A stretch of DNA of 64,000 bases from Stachybotrys elegans (lineage: Eukaryota > Ascomycota > Sordariomycetes > Hypocreales > Stachybotryaceae): the NCBI GenBank assembly GCA_020746835.1, contig JAGPNK010000001.1:5766001-5830000 (forward strand), in the 5' to 3' direction. The notes beneath the pieces were generated by a model, which was not told the DNA's origin, searched no databases, and worked only from the letters and a program-made list of their open reading frames with translations. Both the position numbers and the translations under genes were made by a program. This document shows positions 45,801 through 58,562 of the stretch, piece by piece (the first letter of the stretch is position 1; the number at the start of each line of letters is the position of its first letter).

Positions 45801-47246
45801 ATGTCATTGGACAATTTCCACTTCTTATCGCCCCGTCAGCAGGACGATGTGCTGAATTCCCCTGCGCTCAAAGCCCCTGAAGGCATCACCTCGAATATCG
45901 AGAACCCACCCAATCACAACGATCTTGGCCATGCGCTTCTCATTGTTTACATGATTTTGGTCATCGCTTCCGCTCTCATGCGCGGGAGTGCGAGACTCCT
46001 CACTCCGGAACTCATCAAGTTACAAGACTGTGAGGTGGTCCGTCAGCACTCTAATCGCACCCTGGCTGACACTTAGTAGACATAGCACTTGCTGCCCTGG
46101 TACAACCCGCTTTTAACCGTCTGTAGAACTACAGCTAATTCCAGTTAGGCTTTCTTTGGTACTTACATGTGGCTTAACTTTTGGTTCATGGACGTATGTG
46201 GGTTCTTCGTTCATCAGTGGGACATCACATTACGGCAATTCTTCGATGTACTAAGGGTATGTTTCCGTTGACCACTCTCGAGAGCGATCCTAACAAGCAA
46301 GATTGTCTTTCTCGCATCCAACATGTATGACTGCACAATGTTGTCGCTGCGAGTAGCTATCCTTCTGGAATGGGTCACCATCTTCTCCCCTCCAGGAAGC
46401 CAGAGGCGATGGCTGTACCTGACGTGCATGAGCGTCATGGGATTTAATATCCTCTACTTCATCTGTTCAACAACGGCACACAACTTCGAATGCATCCCTT
46501 ACGAAAGAATCTGGAATAGAACCATTCCAGGCGCTTGCGCCGACTTCAGACCCGAATATGTCGTTACCTCATCCATTAACCTGGTCACAGACCTTGTTAT
46601 CTTTCTTGTCCCACAGCGAACGATCTGGGGGCTCCAAATGTCGTTGAAGAAGAAATTGGGCCTGGCTTTCGTCTTTTTTGTCGGCATGCTGTGAGTGATC
46701 ATTCTTGGTGTCAAAGTACGAGACTAAATATCTAGTGGATGCGCGTGTGCCGCCATCCGGTTCGTCCAGTCTACGATATACAGCGGAACCGACGATACGG
46801 CGTACTCGATTACCGGAATAACCCTGACGAATACAGCCGAGATGACATGCGGCTTTCTGGTCTTCTGCGTGCCGTCATCCGTCAAGCTTCTTTGGAGGAA
46901 GGGAGTGACTACGAGGATCATGGGGTCGTTGAGACCCTGGATCAGTGGTTCGAGAACCAAGCAGACGGACCACTCGGAAGGTAGCAGGGCGAGCAAGCCT
47001 ACCACCAACTCCAGCAATAGGTTCCACAGGCTCAAGGAGGATGACTTCAACATTGGAATGACGAACATCTCCCCTCAAGTGGATGGCGGTATCCCTACTG
47101 ACACTCCAGCCGCCAAGTATGGCTCCGGCATCCTCATGACCAGTGAGTTCACGGCGGTTGAGAACTATCACAATGGCTCCGAAAGCAGCATTCTCCCAAG
47201 TAACACGAACCGTTTTAAGAAGGACTTGGAGTCGAATGTGAGATAG
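45801..47246 (+). CDS. Rhodopsin-domain (Pth11-like) membrane protein
   Basis: Five exons (45801-46029, 46077-46099, 46149-46256, 46302-46690, 46736-47246) give 419 residues. Exon 2 is only 23 nt; with it helix 2 (IALAALAFFGTYMWLNFWF) and the family block FFVHQWDITLRQFFDVL are restored. Further matches are SLRVAILLEW, YERIWNRTIPGAC and DLVIFLVPQRTIWGLQMSLKKKLGL. Seven helices are followed by a cytosolic tail of about 120 residues rich in Ser, Thr and Asn. It has no CFEM domain. It is convergent with the AOS and divergent from the P450, so it sits inside the polyketide cluster. Its biochemical role there is unknown; sensing or transport of product or signal is an inference. Confidence 0.78.
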
Positions 47247-47450
47247 AGTGGGCATGTATACACTCATATTTGAGAGCAAAGTATTACACAGATTGTCAAT
47301 AAAGTATCCGTGGCAAGCCATGCATACACATAGATCTCCCCCTTGCAAGACATGGACAGATGTAGCGATTGGATTTATAAGAATCAATTTTTGGAGATTC
47401 GTGAGCCAAATTCAAGCGATACGCTAGGCTAGCCCTCCACGAGAAGCTAT

Positions 47451-47585
47451 CATGTGGCCTTTCCTGTTCGTGTGCCCAATGTGATACAGACCAGCGACTT
47501 CGACGAGGCTCCTCTGACGATGTAGACGATAATCAGTAGATAGGAATTGGTAAGAAAACACACTATATTGAGAAAGCCAGAGGCT
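47451..47585 (+). repeat. Dispersed repeat, copy F (near full length)
   Basis: The stretch from catgtggcctttcctgttcg through attgagaaagcc aligns with both halves of copy A with small gaps. It lies in the 360-bp gap between the convergent rhodopsin-domain and AOS genes. No clear flanking duplication is seen. Confidence 0.65.
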
Positions 47586-47605
47586 TGAGGAGCCTTCTCA
47601 CCCAT

Positions 47606-49193
47606 CTACGGCATCCCGAATCCAGTCAATCCCTCCTGTCTCATCCATCTGTACACGTCCCCGGCAGCCTTCGGGACATCAGCCTGTGTCTCTCCTTGCT
47701 CAATGCTCAGCATCTCTTGCACCCAACCAAACAAAGAGCTGATAAACCCCCTGACATGGTCTTCTGTGTTATGTGCGTGTATAATGAGTCGGAGTCGGCT
47801 CTTGCCTATGGGCACCGTAGGATATTCGACTGGAAACACACAGAATGATGCAGCCGCCAGATGGAAATACATCCACCACACAGAATATTGCGGCGACGAA
47901 ATGGCTACAATGTGTGTCAAAAAGGGGCGGTGCTCCCACCCATCTGCTAGCGGTACAGAGAGAATACCCTTATCCCTCGCTAGGTCCCACAGAGGGTGAG
48001 AGGTCAGAAGCTCGTAGAACAGCTTTGAAAGTAGTTGGATCCGGTTTTGGCCCTGCTAAAGGTCAGCTTGACATTGCGGTCGTTGATGTGACCTGCACCC
48101 ACCTGCTCTGCACTGCCCTTCTTCAGCAGCGCATATCCAGACCTTATGGCGGCGACAAGAGGGAATGAAGGCGATGTCGTGTAAACAAAAGACTTGCCAA
48201 AGTTGGTCAAGATGCCCTTGATGGTTTTGCTGCCTAGAACAACCGCTAAAAAACATCAGTACAGTCAAAACAAGAGAGAGGAAGAAGCATACACCCAATG
48301 GCTCCCAGTGCCTTGCCGTACGAGTGCACAACAATGGCCACATCCTTTTCTAGGCCTAGCTCGCAGACCAGGCCAGATCCTTGAGGGCCGAGAACACCCA
48401 CGCTGTGCGCCTCATCGACGACAAACTGGATGTTGCCGTTTGGAATGTCGCCATCTATGCCCGGCATATCCCTGGCAACATCCACGAGGTCTTGAAGAGG
48501 ACACACGTCGCCGTCCATGCTGTACACGCCCTCAAGCGCGACGAGAATCGAACGTTTTCCTTGTCGGACAAGCGGCTGCGTTTCCCAGACTTGATGGAGA
48601 GCGCGCCGGAAGTCATCGACATCGTTATGCGCAAACTCCACCACCTCCATGGCCATGCTCTGCTTGAAGCCCTCGTAAGAGCTGGCGTGGACGAGAGTAT
48701 CATGGATGATGACATCGCCTGGGCGTGGAACGGCCGACCATACAGCAACGTTGGCCTCCCACGCTGACGCCAGCAGTAGGCCTGCTTCGGCGCCATGGTG
48801 CTCCGCAATTTCTCTCTCTGTATGCTCTAGGTACGAGTAGTTGCCGTCCATGAGCCTCACGCCGCTTGATCCCGTGCCGAGATTAGCGTTTTGATCGAGC
48901 TCGGCCAGGAAGGCGACGCGGCGGTCGTTGCTCGACCCGATAGACAAGATGTTGCCTGAGCAGAAGTCGACAGCGCTGCTAGTCTGCCAGCCGTTCTGGA
49001 CTACATGGTTGAAGATGTGCGAGGCCCGGCGCTCGTCAAGGGACTCCTCGAGATTGCGGTAGAATATGGGCAGAGACCTGGTACTGCTCCGTTCCACACG
49101 CTGACTGGCAATGCGGGAGTCCATTGGTCCTGGTGGTGGGAGAACCACAGGTTCGGCAACACGTGATTGATTCATTTCCGCGGCTTGTGTCAT
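47606..49193 (-). CDS. Alpha-oxoamine synthase (PLP-dependent aminoacyl transferase)
   Basis: Exons 49193-48293, 48245-48103 and 48055-47606 give 497 residues. This is a class II PLP enzyme of the serine palmitoyltransferase / 8-amino-7-oxononanoate synthase group. Visible landmarks are GSSGVRLMDGNYSYLEHTE, the cofactor-binding FVVDEAHSVGVLG, and the Schiff-base lysine (Lys294) in HSYGKALGAIG. The usual C-terminal block WWMYFHLAAASFCVFPVEYPTV is also present. Such enzymes condense an amino acid with an acyl thioester, losing CO2. No membrane helix or partner-subunit signature is obvious. It shares a 928-bp divergent promoter with a PKS that lacks a release domain, so it most likely offloads the polyketide, as known for FUM8 and sphingofungin-type partners. 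The amino acid used is not readable. Confidence 0.88.
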
Positions 49194-50121
49194 GGCAGAT
49201 GAACTGCCAGATCGCGTTCACTCGACGCAGTAGTATAATGACTGGTCAACTGCTCTGAGGCTCACGGATCTTACTGCCCCTGATGTAATCCAGTTCCTAT
49301 TCAAGGAGGTGAACCATGATCATCAAGGGTACATGAATTGCAACGTTGCTATCTACGGCCCATCTCTTAATAGATGAGCATTTGTCACGGCTCAGGAGTA
49401 AGGGGTCTACATGAAATTAGTAATACTTGCATGATGGTCCCGGTCGGTACTTTGTTCTTCTGTATCCCGGGACTCTTGTTTTCTTCCCTGCATTGGGGTC
49501 GATGATCAGTTGCTTATTCGGGCCTTGGCAGCTTCGTTGCCTTGATCGTACCCTTGGTAGTCCGTTGGGGGCCGGAGACCCCTTATTTACGTTCTATTTG
49601 AGGTAGATGACGGACGACATGATGCCCCAGTTGTGCCGGCAACTATCGGAAAAGGACCTTGGTATGGCCTCGACTAATGCTGGCCTTGCCGGTTGTATTG
49701 GGACAATCCACTGCTTCTTGGTCCACGTGGAAGATACTTTAGCCGTAATTAGAGTGCCGTGGCTACACCATTCCACGATGGGCAGTACCCGAGGGACTTT
49801 AGTGTAGCAGTCGCTTGCCCGGGCAGGCCACAGTTCTGCAAGTCAGTTGGGCCGAGATATGGCTTGTGAGTTGGTTTTCAGTATCGATTGAATGGGAAGG
49901 TGAGGATGCAGCATCTGGCTGGGCTATGTTCCAGTACACAGGGCAGAGGTGACTTTAAGCCTCCAGAATACGACGGCCAACGCCAGTTGGACTTGGTCAC
50001 AATCATTTAGGCACTCTCTCAGGCCTTTAAGTGTATAAGAGACCATTTTCCCAGTGCAAAAGACAGCTCATTTCTTACAGTACCTCTTAGAATAAAGACG
50101 TCTTTCTTCCAGGCCCATACA
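49194..50121. promoter_or_regulatory. Divergent promoter between AOS and PKS
   Basis: 928 bp separate the two start codons. gtgtataagaga at about 50031-50042 is a TATA-like element about 80 bp before the PKS ATG. No pathway-specific regulator gene lies in this cluster, so the controlling factor is not evident. Confidence 0.5.
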
Positions 50122-53100
50122 ATGAACTCTATCGCCATTACAGGACTGTCATTCAAGTTTCCTCAAGGGGCAGAGGATGAAGACAGTTTTTGGGATCTGT
50201 TACAAGCCGGTAGAAATACCAGGACCCTCTGGCCCCAGTCCCGGCTGAACATTGACTCTTTTTATCAGAAGGATTCATCTAAGGCTGGTGTAAGTCTCCC
50301 GGGTGTATATATGAACTGTACTGATAACGTCCAGCTGTCCTCCCCGTATGGCAACTTTTTGCGAGAAGAACCGGCAGTGTTTGATGCGCCCTTCTTCTCC
50401 ATTACCTCTCAAGATGCAGCTTCGATGGATCCTCAGCAACGCTGGCTACTCGAGGGCGCTTACCACGCTTTGGAGAGTGGTGAGCAATTCTCAAAAATGC
50501 GCTACTTAAATGAATCCCTAACCATTTGTAGCGGGTATACCTGTTGAGAAAGCATCGGGGACTGACACTGCAGTGTTTGCTGCGTCTATGACTGATGACT
50601 ATCTTCGAATCATCTCCAAGGATACGGAGCATGTTCCGACGAATACTGGTACGGGTACCAACTCGTCCATATTGGCCAACAGAATCAGCTGGTATTTCAA
50701 CCTGAGGGGGCCTAGCATTCAGCTGAACACTGCCTGCTCGTCAAGCCTTGTGGCATTGGATCTAGCCTGCAAGGCACTGCAAAGTGGCCAATGCTCTATG
50801 GTCAGATACTACAGCCCTTTGGTGAATGTTCATTAACAAGTAGCAGGCCCTGGTCGCAGCATCAAACCTCCTTCTATCTCCTGATCTGTCGCTACATTTA
50901 GCACGAATGAACATGGGGTCCCCTGATGGCTTTTGCTACAGCTTTGATCACCGTGCCAACGGGTACGTCCGAGGCGAAGGCATTGCTGTTCTCGTCGTCA
51001 AAAGATTGTCAGATGCCATCAGAGACGGCGATGCCATCCGCGGTGTGATCCGAGCTACTGGTTCCAACCAAGACGGCCGTACGCCTGGAATTACCCAGCC
51101 GAATCGAGTTGCGCAAGAGGCTTTAATTCGGAAGCTGTATAAAGAGTCCAATCTTGGATTTGAAGAAACCCGATATGTTGAGGCACATGGTGGGTCTACC
51201 GCGTCCCTATACCCCTAAAACTAATAGGAATAGGCACTGGAACGAAGCTCGGTGATTCCACCGAGGTTGAGACCATTGATCGGGTCTTTAGAACAAGCCG
51301 CTCTGTCGAGCAGCCTCTTCACATGCAAGTTATTGAGCTTACTGATACATACATCCGACTGACAACGTATTCAGTGGCTCAGTAAAAGCCAATATTGGAC
51401 ACCTTGAAGGATGCAGTGGTCTCGCATCCGTAATCAAATGCATCCTCATACTACAGAAGGGAGTCATTCCCCCAAACCCGCTGTTTCAGAAGTGGAATTC
51501 GAAAGTGAATGCTCGAAAGATGGACCATATCAATGTAAGTCTCCTACCTCGGATATGAATGTTCTGACGTTTCAGGTCCCTACTTCATGCATTCCCTGGC
51601 CATCTGTCGGTCTGCGCCGAGTGTCTATCAACTCGTTCGGTTTCGGCGGAACCAACAGCCACATGATTATGGACGACGCATACCATACATTGGAAGCTCT
51701 CTCCCTGAACGGCTCTCATCTGTCCTTGCACTGTGTCAATGGGAACGGAAAGCTCAGAAGTCTGCCAATGGAGAAGGCGGAGCAACATGCTGATTCTGAT
51801 GGTTCCTTTCACCTCCTCATCTGGTCGGCCAGAGATGAGCCAGCTCTGAAGAGGATACTTCAGCAATTCACCAAATATTGTCGAGAAACCACAGACATGG
51901 GTTCAAGACTGGAACACATGGCCAATATACTTGCGATGCGGCGAAGTATAATGTCGTGGAGATCCTTTGCTGTGGTAGATGCGAGCGAGTCTATCGCCTT
52001 CGACAAGTCACCATCCAACCAAGTGCGCTCTGCTCGGGAGAGCAGGCTGGCATTCGTCTTCACTGGTCAAGGCGCCCAGTATGCCAACATGGGGGTCGGG
52101 CTGCTACGGTACCCTGTCTTCCATGACACTATGGTCAAGTTCAATACATATCTGCAAGAATTGGGCGCCGGCTGGTCATTGTTCGGTGAGCATATGTATT
52201 GGAGCAAGTTATTTCATTGACCAACTGTGTTTTAGATGTCATCAGGGACGGTCAGAAGGTCCACAGCCCCGAGTACAGCCAGCCGCTCTGCACGGCCCTA
52301 CAGATTTCTCTCGTGGAACTCCTCGGGGCATTTAATATTCTGCCAGAAGCTGTCATTGGGCGTGAGTGAACCCTCAAACTAAACGAATGGATACTGACTG
52401 CAAGCCCAGATTCTTCAGGTGAGATCGCGGCCGCTTATGCCGCTGGTGCTCTGTCGCTTGAATCTGCCTGCAGGGTCGCCTATCATAGGGGAAGTCTAGC
52501 GGGACGCCTCGTTGCAACGACACCGACACCCGGAGCGATGCTGTCAGTCAATATGCCCGAGGTCGATGCCTGCTCATACCTAGCCAAGACACAAAACGAG
52601 GTCGACGTGCAAGTAGCGTGTGCCAACAGCCCAGCCAACGTCACTCTCTCTGGGAAAGAGGCGGCCATTGATGCTCTGGCTGATCAGCTGGAGAAGGACG
52701 GCATCTTTGCGCGGAAATTGAAGACGGGGGTGGCCTACCACTCCCCAGCCATGCAGCAGATTGCGGCCGACTACCTGGACAGTATCCGAGATCTCCAACA
52801 GGGTCCCCGTCGTGGCAATGTGGTTTCGCCGCTTGTCATCTCATCCGTCACGGGCCAGATGATCACGGCCAAATCACTCTCACAGGGCGAATATTGGGTA
52901 GAAAACCTCGTCTGTCCTGTACGGTTTACCGATGCTCTCCAGCACCTGCTGCATACTTCAAAACTAGGTGTCAATGGAATCAAGGCCATATCGGACTTTA
53001 TAGAAGTTGGTCCACATGGTGCCCTGAGACGACCCGTCTCCGATACGCTTCGGCATGTGTTTGGAAGCAACGGCCCCCAGTACACGGCTGCTCTCTCAAG

Positions 53101-56100
53101 GATGGACTCTCCTGTCAAAAGCATCATGGAACTCGCTGGAAAGCTATTCATCGGAGGCTATCCCGCCTCTATATCAGCGGTAAACCTCTCGAAGAGCACA
53201 GACAGCCCACGTTTGTTGCCAAACCTGCCGCTCTACCCCTTCGATCATTCGCGATCATATTGGCACGAGAGCCGCATGAGCCGAGATTGGCGCCTACGCG
53301 AGCCCGCGGGGATCCTAGGCACAAGAGCGGCAGATTGGAACCCCTTGCAGCCGCGATGGACAAGGATGTTGAGCCTTCGGGATATGCCATGGCTGGCAGA
53401 TCACAGCATCCAAGGGAGGGCACTCTTTCCTGCCACGGGCACCCTTCTCATGGCTATCGAGGCAGCGGTGCGATCCGCCCCCTCCAACTTGGAAGTTTCT
53501 GGCTATCGCATTAAGGAGGCCATACTTGCAAACCCAATCGTCATTCAACCAGAAGATACTACAGAAGTTGTAACACATCTGTTCCCGCTTCCACACAAGC
53601 ACGGCATGACCCGACGATTCCGAGTCGAGGTGTTTGCTCATCTTGACAACTTTTGGTCACAGTGTCTCGAGGCCGAAGTGCACCTAGTTCTAGATGAGAC
53701 ACCAGCAGGTGGAATAGACCAGGACGTCTTCGACCTCTCGCTTCGAGTTGGCTGTACAAAGAAAATATCATCCCAGGATTTTTACACTTGGCTAGATGAT
53801 CACGGACTAAATTACGGAAATGTCTTTTCTCTTGTAGAAGGCATCTCATGGAACAATGACGAGCTTGTCGCCGCACACATCAACCACGAAGGGGCAATTG
53901 GCCATGGTCACATGGATGGTCTGGTCCATCCAGCTGTTCTTGACGCATGTTATCAACTTTGTTTTGTCGGCCCGTCAAAGGGTATGTCGCAGTCGCTCCC
54001 CACAATCGTTCCGCACAAGATCAGAAACGCCTGGATCTCGGCCACGGGGTGGCCAAGGATCGCACAGGACGGTCAGATGCAGGTTATTTCAAGGTCCAGA
54101 GCAAGAAAGACCCGCCCAGGTGTGGTTGGGTCCTTTGCCGCCTATTCACACGACGGGGTCAAGCTTTGTTATTTCGAGTATGCTGAGATGCTTCCGGTGT
54201 CGAGCAGTCCTGAGAATGACACATCCATCCGCAAGATTCTCCATCGCATCGACTGGAAGCCGCAACTCTCACTTTTGTCCAGCAAACAACTCTCCGAGTA
54301 CGTCAATAGGCGAGGCCTCAGAAGCGAGAGCGGCTGCTTTCCGGATTATAAGCGGCTTGAACGAGTATTGCGCGCATTTTTGGCACAAAGGTTGAGAGAG
54401 CTCAAAGAGGTGCCTACAGACGTGTCCAAGTATGTTGCTTGGATAGGACAGCAGGTTGGTAGGAGGTCGGTCAGCTCTGCTCTTGACAGCGGCGATATTA
54501 AGGCAGAGCTCAACCATCTGGCAGTGCATCATCCGCCGTGGCAAATCTTTCCTGAACTGGCCAAGAACATTGTTTCTCTCGTCCGCGGCGAAGCAAACCC
54601 TCATCTCAATAAACTTGCTCAAGAATTCTATCTCGACTTCTCGAAGCCTGCCATTTCTAGTGGCCCATCCCTAGCATATCTGCAGCTACTGGCGCATCAA
54701 AATCCACTCCAGAAAATCCTGGAAGTCGGAATTGGCGTGGGGGATGTGTCTGAGAACGTACTCTCTGCGCTGCAGCAAATCGAGACACGCACAGGTGGTT
54801 GTTCGTTTTCAGAGTACATATACGCCGGCGAGTCCCAAGGCGCCTGCGACGAGGCTAAAGAAAGGTTTCGGGATGGCCATAGGATGGCCACCAAGACCAT
54901 TAACTTGGAGGCGGACATTGAGACGCAAGGTTTTCATCTGGCTGCATACGATCTTGTTATTGTCAGCAGCGTTGGAATTAAAAGCCTACCTGCTACAATA
55001 CGAAATCTTCGACATCTCCTAAAGCCAGCCGGTAGGCTCATGGTTCACGGCATCGACGCCTCCGGTTCCCTCTGTGCCGGCCTCGTGTTTGGCACCCTCC
55101 CAGGATGGCGGCCAGCCGAATCCGATGGCTCCGCATCTGTCAAGGAAGAGTGGAATGGGCTATTGAAAGATAATGGCTTCTCCGGTAATGATTTGGTCAT
55201 AACGAATCCCCAGTCCAACGACTCGGTCAGCGTCATTATCAGTACTGCCAGTATATCGGAACCTGTGCCGGAATCAGAAAAGTCCATCGCCATTATCATC
55301 AACGACAACGACTACCAGAGCTCGTTAGCTTTGGCACTACAGGACGGAGTGTTTGCTCAACACAGTTGTCAGATCGTACACCTAGGAGAGGTTGCCGCTG
55401 ACACTTTGGAACACGTGGTATTTCTCGCCGATATGAAGGATCCGTTGCTGAGCCGTATATCCGTTGCGGACTTCAAGCACCTGAAGAGTGTGGTGCAACG
55501 CTGCAAAAGCCTGCTCTGGGTATCAGGGTCGATGGGTGACCATGTCCCGTACTTTGGGCTGAAGGATGGCTTGCTACGGACGCTCCGCGCCGAGTTTACC
55601 ACGAAGCAACTCGTATCCTTGACCATAGAGGACAGCCTAGAAAACCTCTCTCATTGCGCTGAGACGATATCAATTGTCTTTAGTGAGGCTTTCCAAAGCA
55701 AATCCCTCGAATCGGAGTATGTCAGAAGAGGCGGGGAGATTCTCTCCGGTCGACTGGTTGAGGAGGTTGACGTAAACTGGCAAGTCGCGTCGTCTATAGC
55801 TCCTCAAAAGAAGACTGAACCATGGGCAGCCGGCCCTGCGCTGAAGCTGTCTATTGGCAGTCGTGGGTCGCTTGATACGCTGCACTTTTCCGAGGACTTC
55901 CGCCACACACAAGATCTAGGCGCCGACCAGGTCGAGATTTGTGCCGCTGTCTGCGCTATCGACGCGAACGACGTGCTCCTGGCCAACGGCGCCATTGAGG
56001 GACCGGAAGGCTTTGGGACGATATGTGCCGGCACTGTAGTACGTGTTGGAAGCAAGTGCACACGGGTCAAACGAGGCGATCGTGTATGCATGGCCGCAAA

Positions 56101-58104
56101 CGAGTGCATGTACACGTATCCGCGCGCTGTCGAAAGCCACGTCATCCAAATTGCAGATCATATATCGCTGGAGGATGCATGTGCGATGATGAGCCCGGCA
56201 GTGACCGCATGGCATGCTCTCATGACTGTCGCACGCATACAGATGGGTGAGAGAGTGTTGATTCATGCCGCTACGAGCCTGGTCGGTCAGCTTGCTGTAC
56301 AGGTTGCACGGATAGTCGGCGCCGAAGTGTTTGCTGTTGTCTCTAATGAGTCGGAGAAAGATGTTCTGAGCAGGTACGATATTCCTGCAAGCTGCATTTT
56401 CTGCAGCGACAACAGCTTTGCCGCATTCATTCTGTCAGCCACAGCTGGATATGGTGTTGACGTTGTCTTGAACCCAATATCTGGAGAGGATTCTACAGCT
56501 CTCCATGCCTCCTGGGAATGCATCGCTCCTTATGGGCGATTTGTTGAGGTTGGGAAGGCCAACTCCTCATTACCCAGGGGGTTTGACAAGAACCTCACGT
56601 TCTCTGCGACCAACATTAGTTTTGATGGAACGGATAGAAGGATCTCTGAGGCGTTACAGGCCGTCATGACACTGCTTGAAGGCGGCAAGATTCGAAACGC
56701 AGCTTCTACCAAAGTATTTGAGGTAGAAGCAGTCCGAGACGCCTTCAAGTACCTCCATCATGGCAATGAGAGAGCTATAATTTGCATCGATCCATCAGCT
56801 CCAGTCGAGGTAAGTCGGCAGCTCTGTTTATTAAGAGTATCTAACGCTTTGTAGAAGTACATCACCCGCCAGAGAAAATGGAGCTTTCATGGAGACTCTA
56901 CATACGTCGTAGCCGGGGGGCTGGGCGGGATTGGGCGAGCAATCCTTGAGTGGATGGTTGAGAGAGGAGCAAGGCACTTGATTGTTCCGTCAAGGTCTGG
57001 TGCTGACACGCCGAACCGCATCGACACAGTGCAAAGGCTCGCCGAGCGGGGTGTTTCAATTCACACTCCCAAATGTGACGTCTCATCATCTAGATCCGTT
57101 GCACAGATGCTCCAAGACTGCTCAAAGACGATGCCCCCTGTAAAGGGCTGCATTATTGCCACAATGGCTTTGAATGTACGTGAGCCTGTATCCGCATGGC
57201 ATTCTCTAACCAGGGGTAGGATGCTGTCTTCGAGACGATGACTCACATGCAGTGGGAGCAAACCATTAAGTCAAAAGTGGACTCATCTTGGAACCTGCAT
57301 TGCCTGTTACCGCCAGAACTCGACTTCTTCGTCATGCTCTCATCTATCTCGGGCATTGTCGGAAACGCTGGTCAGGCAAACTACGCGGCTGGGTGCACTT
57401 TCCAAGACGCCCTTGCCAGGCATCGCGTGCGGCAAGGTTACCGTGCCCTGTCTATCGACGTGGGTGTAGTAGATGACGTGGGCGTGGTGGCGGAGAATCA
57501 GGCTTTAAAGAAGAAGCTAAATGATTCCTCCAGCATGGCCAAAGTGACGAAGAATGAGCTACTAGCTCTTCTTGACATTTTCTGCGACCCTTCGGCAACC
57601 ATTCTCTCGCCAGACCAAAGCCACATTACAATGGGAGTCACCACGCCGGCTGATATTCTGGCCAAGGGAGTCCAGGTTCCAGAAACGATGCAAAGGCCGC
57701 CGTACTCGTACTTCTGCCATGAACCGGGAACTTTGACCGCGGCTGTCTCAGGCAAAGTCGACAGCCCAGGCACTCTGTTTCGACAGAGCAAATCGCCTGA
57801 AGATGCAGCCACGGTAGTCGTTGAATCGCTGGCCCAGAAGCTGGCCAAGGCGCTGTCAGTAGAGCCAGAGGTGGTTGAGCACGACAAGCCACTACACTCT
57901 TTTGGTGTAGATTCTCTGGTCGCCGTTGAACTACGCAACTGGTTCGCCAAGGAGTTCCTAGTCGACATGCAGGTCTTTGAGCTCACAGGGGGCCGGTCCC
58001 TTGGAGCTATTGCCGAGCTGGTGGCAGCCAGATACCAGCCAGAACAAGTGCAATCTAACGTGGCAGGCAACGGAACCAACCAAGTCACGATGAATGGGTC
58101 TTAG
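50122..58104 (+). CDS. Highly reducing type I polyketide synthase (KS-AT-DH-MT-ER-KR-ACP), 2,520 aa
   Basis: Ten exons: 50122-50479, 50532-50800, 50847-51189, 51234-51324, 51375-51534, 51576-52185, 52236-52361, 52410-56809, 56855-57175, 57220-58104. KS: Cys188 (NTACSSS), His323 (EAHGTGT), His363 (NIGHLEG). AT: GQGAQ near 572, Ser654 in GHSSGE, formed only across an intron. DH: His984 ([13 protein letters not shown]) and Asp1164 (VLDACYQ). C-methyltransferase: LEVGIGVG near 1424. ER about 1800-2115, with HAATSLVGQ instead of a glycine-rich cofactor loop. KR: GGLGGIG at 2140, Ser2268, Tyr2281, but Cys where Asn is usual (2285). ACP: Ser2458 in GVDSLVAVE. The protein ends soon after the ACP with no thioesterase, reductase or condensation domain. 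The intron after exon 4 uses a GC donor. It should build a methylated, largely reduced chain released by the divergent AOS. Confidence 0.93.
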
Positions 58105-58562
58105 CCATTGGTTTTAGAGTATCTAATTTATGGATGTTTATACAGGCTGTGGACAACAGTCTCTTGTTTCCTTGATTACGGCTTCTTTACCACACTGGCT
58201 GTGTTTGCTATTAGCCCCTGATACAAGTCTCTTTATCTTAGCTATGATGGAGTAGGTGCGTGCAGTAAGGGATAAAGAACAATAGTGTATGCGAACAATG
58301 ATGGTGGCCTCTTTCTCTTGGGTGTCTGCTCATCATCAGCAAGCTAATATGCAGAGTGGAAAATGCGAACGAGTCGCGACGCCCATACGTGCTCAATGCG
58401 TAACACGATCAGGACGCCAATGGTTCTACTCCACATAACATTGAATATACACACAGTATACGGTATGGAGAGATGTTCTATTGCATCTAGATGAAGTGAA
58501 GCCGTTATCTTTCAGAATCCATTGATTTATTGTAGCGTTTGCCTGTCAAACGTGATGCGTCA
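58105..58562. other. Convergent 3' flanks of PKS and MFS transporter
   Basis: 458 bp of AT-leaning sequence holding both 3' ends. No repeat or RNA gene is recognised. Confidence 0.5.

Noticed and set aside
52362..52409. Apparent loss of the His in the PKS acyltransferase GHSSGE motif
   Set aside because: The His codon is split by an intron; correct splicing gives GHSSGE.
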